In this document: one piece after another, positions 8,665 through 15,577 of the stretch | Layout of the letters: each line of letters starts with the position of its first letter | Position numbering within the stretch: position 1 is the stretch's first letter | NCBI GenBank assembly: GCA_018816485.1 | Contig: JAHIVL010000062.1 | Location: forward strand, 1 to 28,987 | Direction: 5' to 3' | DNA: 28,987 nucleotides | From: Patescibacteria group bacterium | GTDB taxonomy: Bacteria > Patescibacteriota > Microgenomatia > UBA1400 > PJMF01 | Translations under genes and position numbers: made by a program | The notes under the pieces: generated by a model | Told to the model about the DNA's origin: nothing | Seen by the model: the letters and a program-made list of their open reading frames with translations, nothing else | Databases searched by the model: none

Positions 8665-8767
8665 TATTTTAATAAATTATTGCAACGCTCATACGCTTCG
8701 TTAGATTTAGAAAACATTGTAAATCTTCACTTCGCAATACTCACTTTTGCAACAATTTATTAAAATA
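8665..8767. repeat. 103-bp palindromic element with 21-bp inverted ends
   Basis: The left arm (8665-8685) and right arm (8747-8767) are 21-bp inverted repeats with one mismatch (outer half TATTTTAATAAATT, inner half ending TTGCAA). Inside is a second inverted pair, GATTTA (8704-8709) and TAAATC (8720-8725). The 61-bp core also holds CGCTC..CGCTTCG (8686-8700) and CACTTCGC..CTCAC (8728-8744), which are GAGCG/CGAAGCG-type motifs on the other strand. It lacks an ORF and a clear T-tract. It could be a MITE- or REP-like element, or act as the transcript end of the dcw operon. Confidence 0.7.
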
Positions 8768-8783
8768 CACAGTCGCCCATTAA

Positions 8784-8812
8784 GCACAAAGAATCTGAAA
8801 TTGTGCTAAAAT
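8784..8812 (+). promoter_or_regulatory. tRNA-Gly promoter with an overlapping inverted repeat
   Basis: An extended -10, TGC-TAAAAT (8804-8812), lies 19 nt before the tRNA-Gly gene. An inverted repeat GCACAA (8784-8789) / TTGTGC (8801-8806) overlaps the TG of the -10. It could be an operator or a short hairpin from upstream transcription. No -35 is evident. Confidence 0.4.
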
Positions 8813-8831
8813 TTTAAAAGAGTTATAGAGT

Positions 8832-8902
8832 GCGGGTATAGTTCATCGGTAGAATGCTAGCTTCCCAAGCTGGAGGGAGGAGTTCGACTCTCCTTACCCG
8901 CT
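8832..8902 (+). tRNA. tRNA-Gly (anticodon CCC)
   Basis: The cloverleaf is complete by eye: acceptor GCGGGTA/TACCCGC, D stem GTTC/GAAT, anticodon stem CTAGC/GCTGG with loop TTCCCAA (anticodon CCC at 8864-8866), T stem AGGAG/CTCCT with loop TTCGACT, and discriminator T. CCA is not encoded (TCA follows). It reads GGG codons. The last 19 nt, including TCA, recur at 9054-9072. Confidence 0.93.
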
Positions 8903-8904
8903 CA
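8886..8904 (+). repeat. Direct repeat, copy 1 (tRNA-Gly 3' end; attL-like)
   Basis: GACTCTCCTTACCCGCTCA, the 3' end of tRNA-Gly plus two bases, is identical to 9054-9072. The period between copies is 168 bp. This is the arrangement left by integration into a tRNA 3' end. Confidence 0.85.
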
Positions 8905-9053
8905 TGATGGCCATACCGCTTGCGGTGTGGACAGCATGAATGGATGATTGGATAGCCAACCAGCTGAGCGAAGCGAGGCTAAGTTCACCGGCGAGTGCGA
9001 AAGAAATGAGCACCCGCCTAATGCATGCGAACGAACGAAGTGAGAGAGTCGTA
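8905..9053 (+). mobile_element. 149-bp GC-rich insert between duplicated tRNA-Gly ends (miniature integrative element or remnant)
   Basis: The insert lies between two exact 19-bp copies of the tRNA-Gly 3' end and is visibly richer in GC than its surroundings. It has no credible ORF. It contains a hairpin at 8915-8926 (ACCG/CGGT), a longer hairpin at 8990-9018 (GGCGAGTGC paired with GCACCCGCC, one mismatch, 11-nt loop), and the iterated motifs GAGCGAAGCGAG (8966-8977) and GCGAACGAACGAAGTGAG (9027-9044). Its right end forms GAGAGTC-gta-GACTCTC (9044-9060), which runs into the second tRNA-end copy. No integrase gene is in the window. It may be a passively moved element, a deletion remnant, or a structured RNA that follows the tRNA. 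Confidence 0.55.
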
Positions 9054-9072
9054 GACTCTCCTTACCCGCTCA
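9054..9072 (+). repeat. Direct repeat, copy 2 (displaced tRNA-Gly 3' end; attR-like)
   Basis: This is an exact second copy of the last 19 nt of the tRNA-Gly locus, with no tRNA body in front of it. The sequence after it (TCAATT) resembles what follows the tRNA-Thr gene here (TCAATT). That fits the idea that this copy is the original downstream junction. Confidence 0.85.
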
Positions 9073-9196
9073 ATTATGAAATGTCCTTGAGATGAAGGGT
9101 CTTTTATCTCTGTTTGTTCGTAAGTCGACACTCCAGGTACACTTATAAATTGCTTGCCGGATATTTCTGGAACTGCATCTTTTTTACGCTTAAACA

Positions 9197-9205
9197 TGCT
9201 ATAAT
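9197..9205 (+). promoter_or_regulatory. Extended -10 promoter of the T-box/ileS transcript
   Basis: TGC-TATAAT (9197-9205) is a perfect extended -10. Transcription would start near 9212, just ahead of the T-box structures. No good -35 is visible at the expected distance. Confidence 0.75.
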
Positions 9206-9211
9206 ATGTTG

Positions 9212-9552
9212 TAGTTTTAAAGCCATTTGAGTTCTGCCAAAATATAAATTGGAAATCACAGAACGAGGTGAGAGAAGAACATTTTAATGTTTTGTTAATC
9301 GGCTCAAAAGAAGACCAAAAACAAAAAATAATTAGATCTCTCCGGATAAGCCCGTAACTGCTGAAAATAAGACATTTGGATTCATGAACTGCAACTTATT
9401 TTGCCAAAAACATAATAAACTTGCGCTCACTCCAAATAAATAGAGGTGGTACCGCCACACTCAACATAAAAGTTGAATCGAAGGCCCTCTTATAACTAGT
9501 TTAAATCGTGCGTCGTGCGTATGAAATGAGCTAGTTATAAGTGGGCTTTTTT
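9212..9552 (+). promoter_or_regulatory. T-box riboswitch controlling ileS (tRNA-Ile sensing, transcription antitermination)
   Basis: The T-box sequence (AGAGG 9442-9446, bulge TGGTACC 9447-9453, GCC 9454-9456) pairs with GGC (9483-9485) and CCTCT (9486-9490) to form a canonical antiterminator. The UGGU of the bulge can pair with the ACCA end of uncharged tRNA-Ile. The same CCTCT bases are taken up by the terminator at 9484-9552, so the two folds exclude each other. Uncharged tRNA-Ile should therefore turn ileS on. The specifier arm is less clear. The strongest 5' helix is short: GTTCTG (9231-9236) with CAGAAC (9259-9264), inner CCAA/TTGG, and an ATC Ile codon (9255-9257) followed by A in the 3' bulge. 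A GTGAGAGAAGAAC stretch (9268-9280) resembles the 5' strand of a classical Stem I, so other ATC triplets (9298-9300, 9336-9338) remain possible. Confidence 0.93.
9484..9552 (+). terminator. Intrinsic terminator of the ileS T-box
   Basis: Arms 9484-9499 and 9531-9546 pair over 16 bp with a single T-T mismatch (GCCC-t-CTTATAACTAG) and are followed by six T (9547-9552). The loop is long (31 nt) and holds a perfect tandem CGTGCGT CGTGCGT (9507-9520). Confidence 0.95.
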
Positions 9553-9614
9553 GTAATGAAATAATTGCTCCCTGAGAAACACTCATAAGGAAGCAGAAAA
9601 CATATAAAGGAAAC

Positions 9615-12578
9615 ATGCCAAAACTTAAAGAGATGCCACTCAGACCAAATTTAGCTGAACTTGAAGAATCAGTGCTCGAATATTGGCAAAAAAATAAATC
9701 ATTCGAAAAGTCTGTGGAGATGAGAGATAAAAGTAAATCATATGTTTTTTATGATGGACCCCCATTTGCAACTGGTTTGCCACATTATGGACATCTTCTT
9801 GGTAGCACCTCTAAAGACGTAGTTCCCAGATACTGGACTATGAAAGGATATAGAGTCGACAGAGTTTGGGGATGGGATTGTCATGGTCTTCCAATTGAGA
9901 ACATGATCGAAAAACAACTTAATATTAAGGGTGGTAAAAAAGGCATTGAGGATCTTGGAATCAACAAATTCAACCAAGCATGTCGCACCGAAGTCATGCG
10001 CCTAGATGATGCATGGAAAACAATTATAGATCGTCTTGGTCGATGGGTAGACTTTGAAAATAACTACAAAACTATGGACATCACCTACATGGAATCTGTC
10101 TGGTGGGGTTTCAAACAATTAATGGATAAAGACTTGGTCTATCAAGGTAAAAAAGTTGTAATGTACTGCCCACGTTGCTCTACACCTCTCTCAAACTTTG
10201 AGATTGCAATGGACAATTCATATGAAGACGTCGAAGACTTTTCAATATATATAAAATTTAAATTAATTAAAAAAGACCTTGACACCAAAAATAACAAGGT
10301 GAATGACGGAGCCAGAGAAGATGTCCTGGGACAGAATGAATACTTCCTTGCTTGGACAACTACTCCTTGGACTCTTCCTGGAAATGTTGCGCTTGCAGTA
10401 GATAAAGATGCCGATTATGTGCAAGTGGAATACGCTTCAAAAGATACAGACAAAAAAGAGCTACTTTGGGTTGCCAAAGACATGGTCGAAAAAGTTTTTG
10501 AAAGTACACCCAATAACAACAAAACTTACAAAGTCATAAAAACTGTCAAAGGAAGTGAGTTAGTTGGAATACATTATCAACCACTTTTTGATTATGTAAC
10601 TCCAAACATGGACGGGGCAAAAAACAAACCTAATAGCTGGTCCGTACTCGAGGCTAATTTTGTTAGCATGGAAGATGGTACCGGAATTGTACACACCGCA
10701 GCAATTTATGGAGAAGATGATTATGCACTTGCCCTTGAAAAAGATTTGCCGTTAATACCAACTCTAAATGATGAAGGAAAATTCTTACCATTTGTAAAGC
10801 TCGTTGCTGGTAAATTTTATAAAGGAGCTGAGAAAACTATTAATGAAGATTTAACAAAACGAGGCCTGATGTTTAAAGAAAGCAAGATTACTCACTCGTA
10901 TCCATTTTGTTATCGTTGCTCAACACCTCTCTATTACAACGCGGTTCCTGCCTGGTATATAAATATTCAAAAACTAAAAAAGAATCTACTCGAGCAAAAT
11001 GAGAAAATGAATTGGTATCCAGAACATCTAAAACATGGTCGCTTTGAAAAAGGCCTAGAAACTGCACCAGATTGGAACATATCAAGATCTCGATACTGGG
11101 GCACTCCAATGCCGGTTTGGATTTCTAAAGACAAGGTGAAGGGTGAAACCAGAGAGACTAGCCCGAAACACAAGCAACAAAGAGTAATTGGTTCAATTGA
11201 AGAACTTAAAAAATGGGCAGTTGAACCCAAACAAGTTGAAGGTTTAACTGATCTTCATCGAGAATTTTTAGATAATTTAGAAGTATGGATTGATGATGAT
11301 AGAACGGTTAAAGGCACTAGAATTCCTGAGGTTTTCGATTGCTGGGTTGAGTCGGGCTCAATGCCATTCGCCTCAAAACACTATCCATTTGAAAACAAAA
11401 AAGAATTTGAAAAAACCTATCCCGCTCAGTTTGTTAGTGAATACATTGCCCAAACTAGAGCTTGGTTCTACACCATGCATGTAATTTCTGTTGGAGTTTT
11501 TGGCAAAAATGCAGTTGAAAATACCCTGACGACTGGAACCATTTTGGCAGAAAACGGCAACAAAATGAGTAAATCAAAAAAGAACTATCCAGACCCAATG
11601 CTACTCATTAATAAGTATGGAGTTGATAGTTTAAGACTATATCTCATGAGTTCCTCAGTAATGAAATCTGAAAACATCAACTTTAGCGAGCGAGAAGTTT
11701 CTGATATTCGTAAAAAAGTTTTTTTAATTTGGTGGAATATGTTTGCTTTCTATAAACTGTATGCTGATAAAAACTTAAAAATTTCTTTAACTGAGGCTCT
11801 AGCCTCTAATGACATCATGGATAAATGGATTATAAGCAGATTAAACACCCTAATTCAAGACGTTACCGAATACATGGACAACTATAACTTAATCAAGGCA
11901 AGTCGTGAATTAATGAACTTTGTGAATGAACTATCTACCTGGTATCTGAGAAGAAGCAGAGATCGTTTGCGTAATTCTTCAAGTCCATCTTTAAGTATTT
12001 TTGGATTTGTATTAATCAAATTATCACAATTATTTGCACCTATAACTCCATTCTTTAGTGAAACTATGTGGCATAATTTAGTCGATGATAAATCAAGCGT
12101 GCATCATAGTGACTGGCCGATCACTGATAAAAATTTAATATATAAAGAACTTGAAGAAAAAATGGTTAATATTAGAAGAGTTGTTGAAATAACTCTTTCT
12201 TTAAGAAGTAAAGCCAAAATCAAAATTCGTCAACCATTATCAAAACTCACATGTTTTGTAACTGGAAACACTCCTAAAGAAAATTTGCTTGAAGTTCTCG
12301 CTGATGAAGTAAATGTTAAAAAGGTAGAGTGGAAAAGGACAACTGAAACTTTACGAGTAGTTTTAGATACGGATCTAAACGACGAGCTAAAATCAGAAGG
12401 CGAAGCAAGAGAACTAATGAGAAATATTCAAAAGCTGAGAAAAAAGGCTGGTCTGCAAGTTAGAGACTTTGTAACAGTAGAAGCTCCTGAATGGCCAAAA
12501 GATTGGAAAACAGAAATTGAAAAAAAGACTGGATCCAAACTAATTGAAGGAACTGAGTTAAAAATAGTGAGACTGTAA
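9615..12578 (+). CDS. ileS: Isoleucyl-tRNA synthetase, eukaryote-like type 2
   Basis: IleS charges tRNA-Ile and edits Val-tRNA-Ile. This class Ia synthetase has 987 residues. The HIGH motif is HYGH (57-60) within YDGPPFATGLPHYGH, and KMSKS is at 650-654. A CP1 editing domain lies between them (LAWTTTPWTLPGN, then GTGIVHTAAIYGEDDY). Two Cys pairs, CPRCSTPL near residue 190 and CYRCSTPL near 434, look like zinc-ribbon elements. The wording around HYGH and GWDCHGLPIE is that of the eukaryotic/archaeal-like IleS2, the form that is typically insensitive to mupirocin. The C-terminus carries the anticodon-binding domain (about 730-880). The start ATG has aaagga upstream and follows the T-box by 62 nt. 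Confidence 0.98.
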   Translation: MPKLKEMPLRPNLAELEESVLEYWQKNKSFEKSVEMRDKSKSYVFYDGPPFATGLPHYGHLLGSTSKDVVPRYWTMKGYRVDRVWGWDCHGLPIENMIEKQLNIKGGKKGIEDLGINKFNQACRTEVMRLDDAWKTIIDRLGRWVDFENNYKTMDITYMESVWWGFKQLMDKDLVYQGKKVVMYCPRCSTPLSNFEIAMDNSYEDVEDFSIYIKFKLIKKDLDTKNNKVNDGAREDVLGQNEYFLAWTTTPWTLPGNVALAVDKDADYVQVEYASKDTDKKELLWVAKDMVEKVFESTPNNNKTYKVIKTVKGSELVGIHYQPLFDYVTPNMDGAKNKPNSWSVLEANFVSMEDGTGIVHTAAIYGEDDYALALEKDLPLIPTLNDEGKFLPFVKLVAGKFYKGAEKTINEDLTKRGLMFKESKITHSYPFCYRCSTPLYYNAVPAWYINIQKLKKNLLEQNEKMNWYPEHLKHGRFEKGLETAPDWNISRSRYWGTPMPVWISKDKVKGETRETSPKHKQQRVIGSIEELKKWAVEPKQVEGLTDLHREFLDNLEVWIDDDRTVKGTRIPEVFDCWVESGSMPFASKHYPFENKKEFEKTYPAQFVSEYIAQTRAWFYTMHVISVGVFGKNAVENTLTTGTILAENGNKMSKSKKNYPDPMLLINKYGVDSLRLYLMSSSVMKSENINFSEREVSDIRKKVFLIWWNMFAFYKLYADKNLKISLTEALASNDIMDKWIISRLNTLIQDVTEYMDNYNLIKASRELMNFVNELSTWYLRRSRDRLRNSSSPSLSIFGFVLIKLSQLFAPITPFFSETMWHNLVDDKSSVHHSDWPITDKNLIYKELEEKMVNIRRVVEITLSLRSKAKIKIRQPLSKLTCFVTGNTPKENLLEVLADEVNVKKVEWKRTTETLRVVLDTDLNDELKSEGEARELMRNIQKLRKKAGLQVRDFVTVEAPEWPKDWKTEIEKKTGSKLIEGTELKIVRL

Positions 12579-12616
12579 AAAAAATTGTGTAAACAGTTCA
12601 AAGACAGCTAATTCTG

Positions 12617-12622
12617 TATACT
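12617..12622 (+). promoter_or_regulatory. -10 box for rodA, leaderless layout
   Basis: TATACT (12617-12622) is preceded directly by TG and ends 7 nt before the ATG at 12630. Transcription would begin at or next to the start codon. No ribosome binding site is present. Confidence 0.6.
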
Positions 12623-12629
12623 CAAACTT

Positions 12630-13694
12630 ATGAAATATTGGTTGATACCATCTGTAATCTTAATTCTCTGCTTGCTTAGCATTCTGACTCTATCGAGTAT
12701 TGCTCCGACGCTAGCTCCCAAGCAATTAATTTTCTTTATGATCGGTTTTGGAATCTTTTTTCTAGTTTCAAAAATTCAATTCAGAAGACTTTTAAAACTA
12801 AGTTTAATTTTTTATCTTGCAAATATTGTCCTACTTGTAGTTGTTCTACTTTTAGCTCCAATCACAAGAGGAACATCACGTTGGATTGATATTAGTGGTC
12901 TTTTTGCAGTTCAACCATCTCAACTAGCAATTCCAGCAACAAGCCTTTTTTTAATTGATTATTTTAAAAATAAATCACTTACCAATATAAAAAACTTGTT
13001 ACTATTTTTGATTCTAACCGCGATTCCTGGACTACTAATATTCATTGAACCAGATCTGGGAACAACAGTCGTCTATTTAACCTCAATTGCAGTAATAATT
13101 TTTCTTTCAAAAACTAATATTCGGCATATTGCTCCACTGATATTCTTAGGAATTACCGGCATTATTTTCTCTTGGAACTTTGTATTGCAACCATATCAAA
13201 AATCGAGAATTACATCTTTCATTTCTCCGTATGAAGATCAAGATGCTAGTTATAATGCCCAACAATCATTAATTGCTGCTGGCTCAGGAAAACTTACTGG
13301 CAAAGGATTAGGGCAAGGTATTCAGTCACATCTAAGATTCTTACCAGAAAGACAGACAGATTTTGTATTTGCCTCTTTTGCAGAAGAATTTGGCTTTATA
13401 GGATCTACTTTGCTAATTTTTTTATATTTTGTGTTAATTGGCGCCATGATATCAACTGCAGATCAATCTCACAAAAATACCGAAAAATATTTTTGCTATG
13501 TAGCCTCAATCATGACCACTTTTCAAATAGGAGTTAACATTGGAATGAATACTGGCATATTACCAATCACAGGTATAACATTACCATTTATTTCATATGG
13601 TGGAAGCTCAATTTTATCTCTGATTTGCATGTTTGGAATTATTCAGTCAATTCGCATCAACCAGAAGCAAAAAGTAACCTTACATTTGTTATAG
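12630..13694 (+). CDS. rodA: SEDS-family lipid II polymerase, RodA type
   Basis: This is a second SEDS protein (354 aa, about ten hydrophobic segments), separate from FtsW. RodA polymerises lipid II for side-wall growth together with a class B PBP. Typical stretches are TRGTSRWIDI, FIEPDLGTTVVYL, GKGLGQGIQSHLRFLPERQTDFVFASFAEEFGFIG (essential Asp in RQTDF) and GITLPFISYGGSS. LPERQTDF fits RodA better than the FtsW version (PEAxTD). No mreB/C/D or PBP2 gene is nearby. It is transcribed on its own between ileS and rplU, with a leaderless-type promoter. A role in cell shape is inferred from the family only. Confidence 0.9.
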   Translation: MKYWLIPSVILILCLLSILTLSSIAPTLAPKQLIFFMIGFGIFFLVSKIQFRRLLKLSLIFYLANIVLLVVVLLLAPITRGTSRWIDISGLFAVQPSQLAIPATSLFLIDYFKNKSLTNIKNLLLFLILTAIPGLLIFIEPDLGTTVVYLTSIAVIIFLSKTNIRHIAPLIFLGITGIIFSWNFVLQPYQKSRITSFISPYEDQDASYNAQQSLIAAGSGKLTGKGLGQGIQSHLRFLPERQTDFVFASFAEEFGFIGSTLLIFLYFVLIGAMISTADQSHKNTEKYFCYVASIMTTFQIGVNIGMNTGILPITGITLPFISYGGSSILSLICMFGIIQSIRINQKQKVTLHLL

Positions 13695-13712
13695 CCCAAA
13701 TCTGGTGTTTCG

Positions 13713-13721
13713 TGATATAAT
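13713..13721 (+). promoter_or_regulatory. Extended -10 promoter of rplU
   Basis: TGA-TATAAT (13713-13721) is a consensus extended -10 upstream of rplU. It predicts a leader of about 28 nt carrying ataggaaaat in front of the ATG. It probably drives rplU, the methyltransferase and rpmA together. Confidence 0.7.
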
Positions 13722-13754
13722 CACTGTTCAGTTTATTTAGCAAAATAGGAAAAT

Positions 13755-14072
13755 ATGTCATACGCAATAATTCAATTAGTCGGCAAACAATTTAGAGTAG
13801 AAGAAGGTAAAACTTTCATTACTGACAGAATTACAGATAAAGAAATTGGAGACTTATTAAAAGTCACTGATGTACTTTTGGTTGCAGACGAAAAATCAAG
13901 CACAATTGGTACACCAATAGTTAAAGGAGCAGAAGTTACCTTGAAGCTGATTGAAAACGGAAGAGGTAAAAAAATTAGAGTCGTCAAATACAAATCAAAA
14001 TCAAGATATAGAAAAATAACTGGTCACAAACAACATCAAAGCACACTTGAGGTTGTAAAGATAAAAGCATAG
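13755..14072 (+). CDS. rplU: 50S ribosomal protein L21
   Basis: L21 binds 23S rRNA in the large subunit. The 105 residues match family length. The start MSYAIIQLVGKQFRVEEGKTF and the basic end KKIRVVKYKSKSRYRKITGHKQ are diagnostic. The ATG has aggaaa upstream. It is followed 17 nt later by an RNA methyltransferase rather than directly by rpmA. Confidence 0.97.
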   Translation: MSYAIIQLVGKQFRVEEGKTFITDRITDKEIGDLLKVTDVLLVADEKSSTIGTPIVKGAEVTLKLIENGRGKKIRVVKYKSKSRYRKITGHKQHQSTLEVVKIKA

Positions 14073-14089
14073 CACCTGTGAATTTATCT

Positions 14090-15250
14090 ATGCAAAAATA
14101 CTACGTTCAACTTGGAAATACTCCAGAATTATCAATTCAAGAACTTAATTCTATCTTAGGACAAAAAAAAGTTGTTAGAGTTGCTTCTCATATATGTTTA
14201 GTAAAATTGAATGATGATGAATCTGCAATTAACTTGATTGATACGCTTGGAGGATCTGTAAAAATTATCAAAGAGATTGCAAAACTAAAGAACTCTTCAC
14301 CAGAGAAAATTGTTGAGTTGGTATCTAATTATTTACTTCAAAAAGAAGATAAAAAAATTCATTTTGGCTTTTCAGAATATGGTAGAGATCATTTGCCAAA
14401 AATTGATTACTTCCAAATTAAATCCAAAATTGAAAGAGGTGGCAAATCTGCAAGGTTTGTGGAAGGCTCAAGATTGGGATTATCAGCGGCACTTTTAATT
14501 CACAAAAAAAGAATCGTTGAAATTTATATTGTCCAAACAGCCGATGGTGTATTTATGGGCGAAACATTAGCTAGCCAAAATATTGATCTCTGGACACTTA
14601 AAGATCGGGGCAAGCCATATTTTGACAAGAAAAAAGGTATGTTGCCACCAAAAGTTGCTAAAATGATGTTGAATCTTGCTCTAGGTGATAATCCGCCCAT
14701 TGAAGGCAGGAAAAACATTCTCCTAGATCCATTTGTTGGAACTGGCACAGTTTTAATAGAGGCATTACTTGGAAAAATTGATGTTATTGGATCTGATATT
14801 GATCCTCTTTCGGTTCAAGGTACTAAAGAAAATCTTGAATGGCTCAAAACTAAGTTCAAAATAACTAATGACAGTAAAATCATGATGTTTGATGCAACTA
14901 AGATTCCAATTCAAAATAGTGAAATTCAATATATTGTTACCGAACCTTTTTTGGGAAAACCAAGGCCTAATCCTAGCAAATTAACTCTCATCTTCAAAGG
15001 ATTACTAAAAATGTATCTAGGCGCTTTCAAACACTGGACTAATTTCTTGGCAGACGGAGCATCTGTTGTAATTGTATTTCCATTAGTAAGTTTTAAAAAT
15101 AAGAATGGTAAAGTGATCGAGTATAATCTAGATAAGTTGATTGACAAATTAACTTCTCTCGGATACACTACTTTATCTAAACCTGTTTTATATCATCGCC
15201 CAAACGCAGTGGTTCAGAGACAGATTTATAGATTTAGATTCAATAAATAG
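14090..15250 (+). CDS. Trm11/TrmG10-like RNA methyltransferase (THUMP-type N-terminus plus Rossmann MTase)
   Basis: The C-terminal half (about 205-386) is an S-adenosylmethionine-dependent methyltransferase. Motif I is LDPFVGTGTVLIEA (212-225), GSDIDPLSV follows, and motif IV is TEPFLGKP (284-291) where tRNA m2G10 enzymes have DPPY. The N-terminal half (1-180) resembles the THUMP-containing region of Trm11 proteins, including GRDHLPKIDYFQIKSKIERGG. The likely target is a guanine N2 or similar base in tRNA, but the altered motif IV leaves the reaction open. I chose the ATG at 14090 (386 aa); a GTG at 14078 would add four residues. Neither has a clear ribosome binding site. Its place between L21 and L27 suggests co-expression with the ribosome. 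Confidence 0.8.
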   Translation: MQKYYVQLGNTPELSIQELNSILGQKKVVRVASHICLVKLNDDESAINLIDTLGGSVKIIKEIAKLKNSSPEKIVELVSNYLLQKEDKKIHFGFSEYGRDHLPKIDYFQIKSKIERGGKSARFVEGSRLGLSAALLIHKKRIVEIYIVQTADGVFMGETLASQNIDLWTLKDRGKPYFDKKKGMLPPKVAKMMLNLALGDNPPIEGRKNILLDPFVGTGTVLIEALLGKIDVIGSDIDPLSVQGTKENLEWLKTKFKITNDSKIMMFDATKIPIQNSEIQYIVTEPFLGKPRPNPSKLTLIFKGLLKMYLGAFKHWTNFLADGASVVIVFPLVSFKNKNGKVIEYNLDKLIDKLTSLGYTTLSKPVLYHRPNAVVQRQIYRFRFNK

Positions 15251-15261
15251 GGAAATTTACA

Positions 15262-15519
15262 ATGTCACACGTCAAAGCAGGTGGAAAAGTCGCACAGCAA
15301 GCACAAGGCAAACGCCACGGTAAAAGACTCGGCGTTAAGAAATTTGGTGGCGAAAAAGTTATCATCGGAAATATCATCATAAGACAAAGGGGTGCAAAAT
15401 ATAAAGCTGGAAAAGGTGTTGGTATGGGTAAAGATCACACAATTTTCGCACTTATTGATGGCGCCGTTAAGTTCTCAAAGAGATTTGGAAAAACTGTTAC
15501 TAATGTTGTAAATTCTTAA
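15262..15519 (+). CDS. rpmA: 50S ribosomal protein L27
   Basis: L27 reaches the peptidyl transferase centre with its N-terminal tail. The 85 residues match the family. GKRHGKRLGVKKFGGEKVIIGNIIIRQRG carries the signature, and GKDHTIFALIDG follows. The N-terminus MSHVKAGGKVAQQAQ starts directly at the ATG and shows no extra cleavable extension of the Firmicutes kind. The ATG is preceded by agggaaattt. Confidence 0.97.
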   Translation: MSHVKAGGKVAQQAQGKRHGKRLGVKKFGGEKVIIGNIIIRQRGAKYKAGKGVGMGKDHTIFALIDGAVKFSKRFGKTVTNVVNS

Positions 15520-15562
15520 TATATACATCTAGAATTTACATACTCATGTTTCACACAATTTC

Positions 15563-15571
15563 TGGTATACT
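15563..15571 (+). promoter_or_regulatory. Extended -10 of parB, leaderless layout, next to a half parS
   Basis: TGG-TATACT (15563-15571) ends exactly 6 nt before the parB ATG, so the transcript should start at the start codon. Eight bases upstream of the box, TGTTTCAC (15547-15554) equals one half of the bacterial parS consensus. The other half is not conserved. Confidence 0.65.
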
Positions 15572-15577
15572 TTTTGT

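Noticed and set aside
9054..9072. A second tRNA-Gly gene
   Set aside because: Only the T-arm end and acceptor 3' strand are present. The rest of the cloverleaf is missing.
9076..9118. Intrinsic terminator after the tRNA-Gly insert (CCTT..AAGG, GAGAT..ATCTC)
   Set aside because: The stems are short and AT-rich, and the T-run is interrupted. Support is too weak for a feature.
11290..11484. Same-strand ORF in another frame inside ileS (also 14310-14498 and 27415-27597)
   Set aside because: It overlaps conserved coding sequence in frame with the real gene. Its composition looks like a frame shadow.
13705..13721. parS-like TGTTTCGTGA near the rplU promoter
   Set aside because: Only the first part fits the consensus, and the bases overlap the extended -10 box, which explains them better.
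15262..15519. L27 with a cleavable N-terminal extension
   Set aside because: MSHVKAGGK starts at the ATG in the mature L27 position, so there is no extra peptide to remove.
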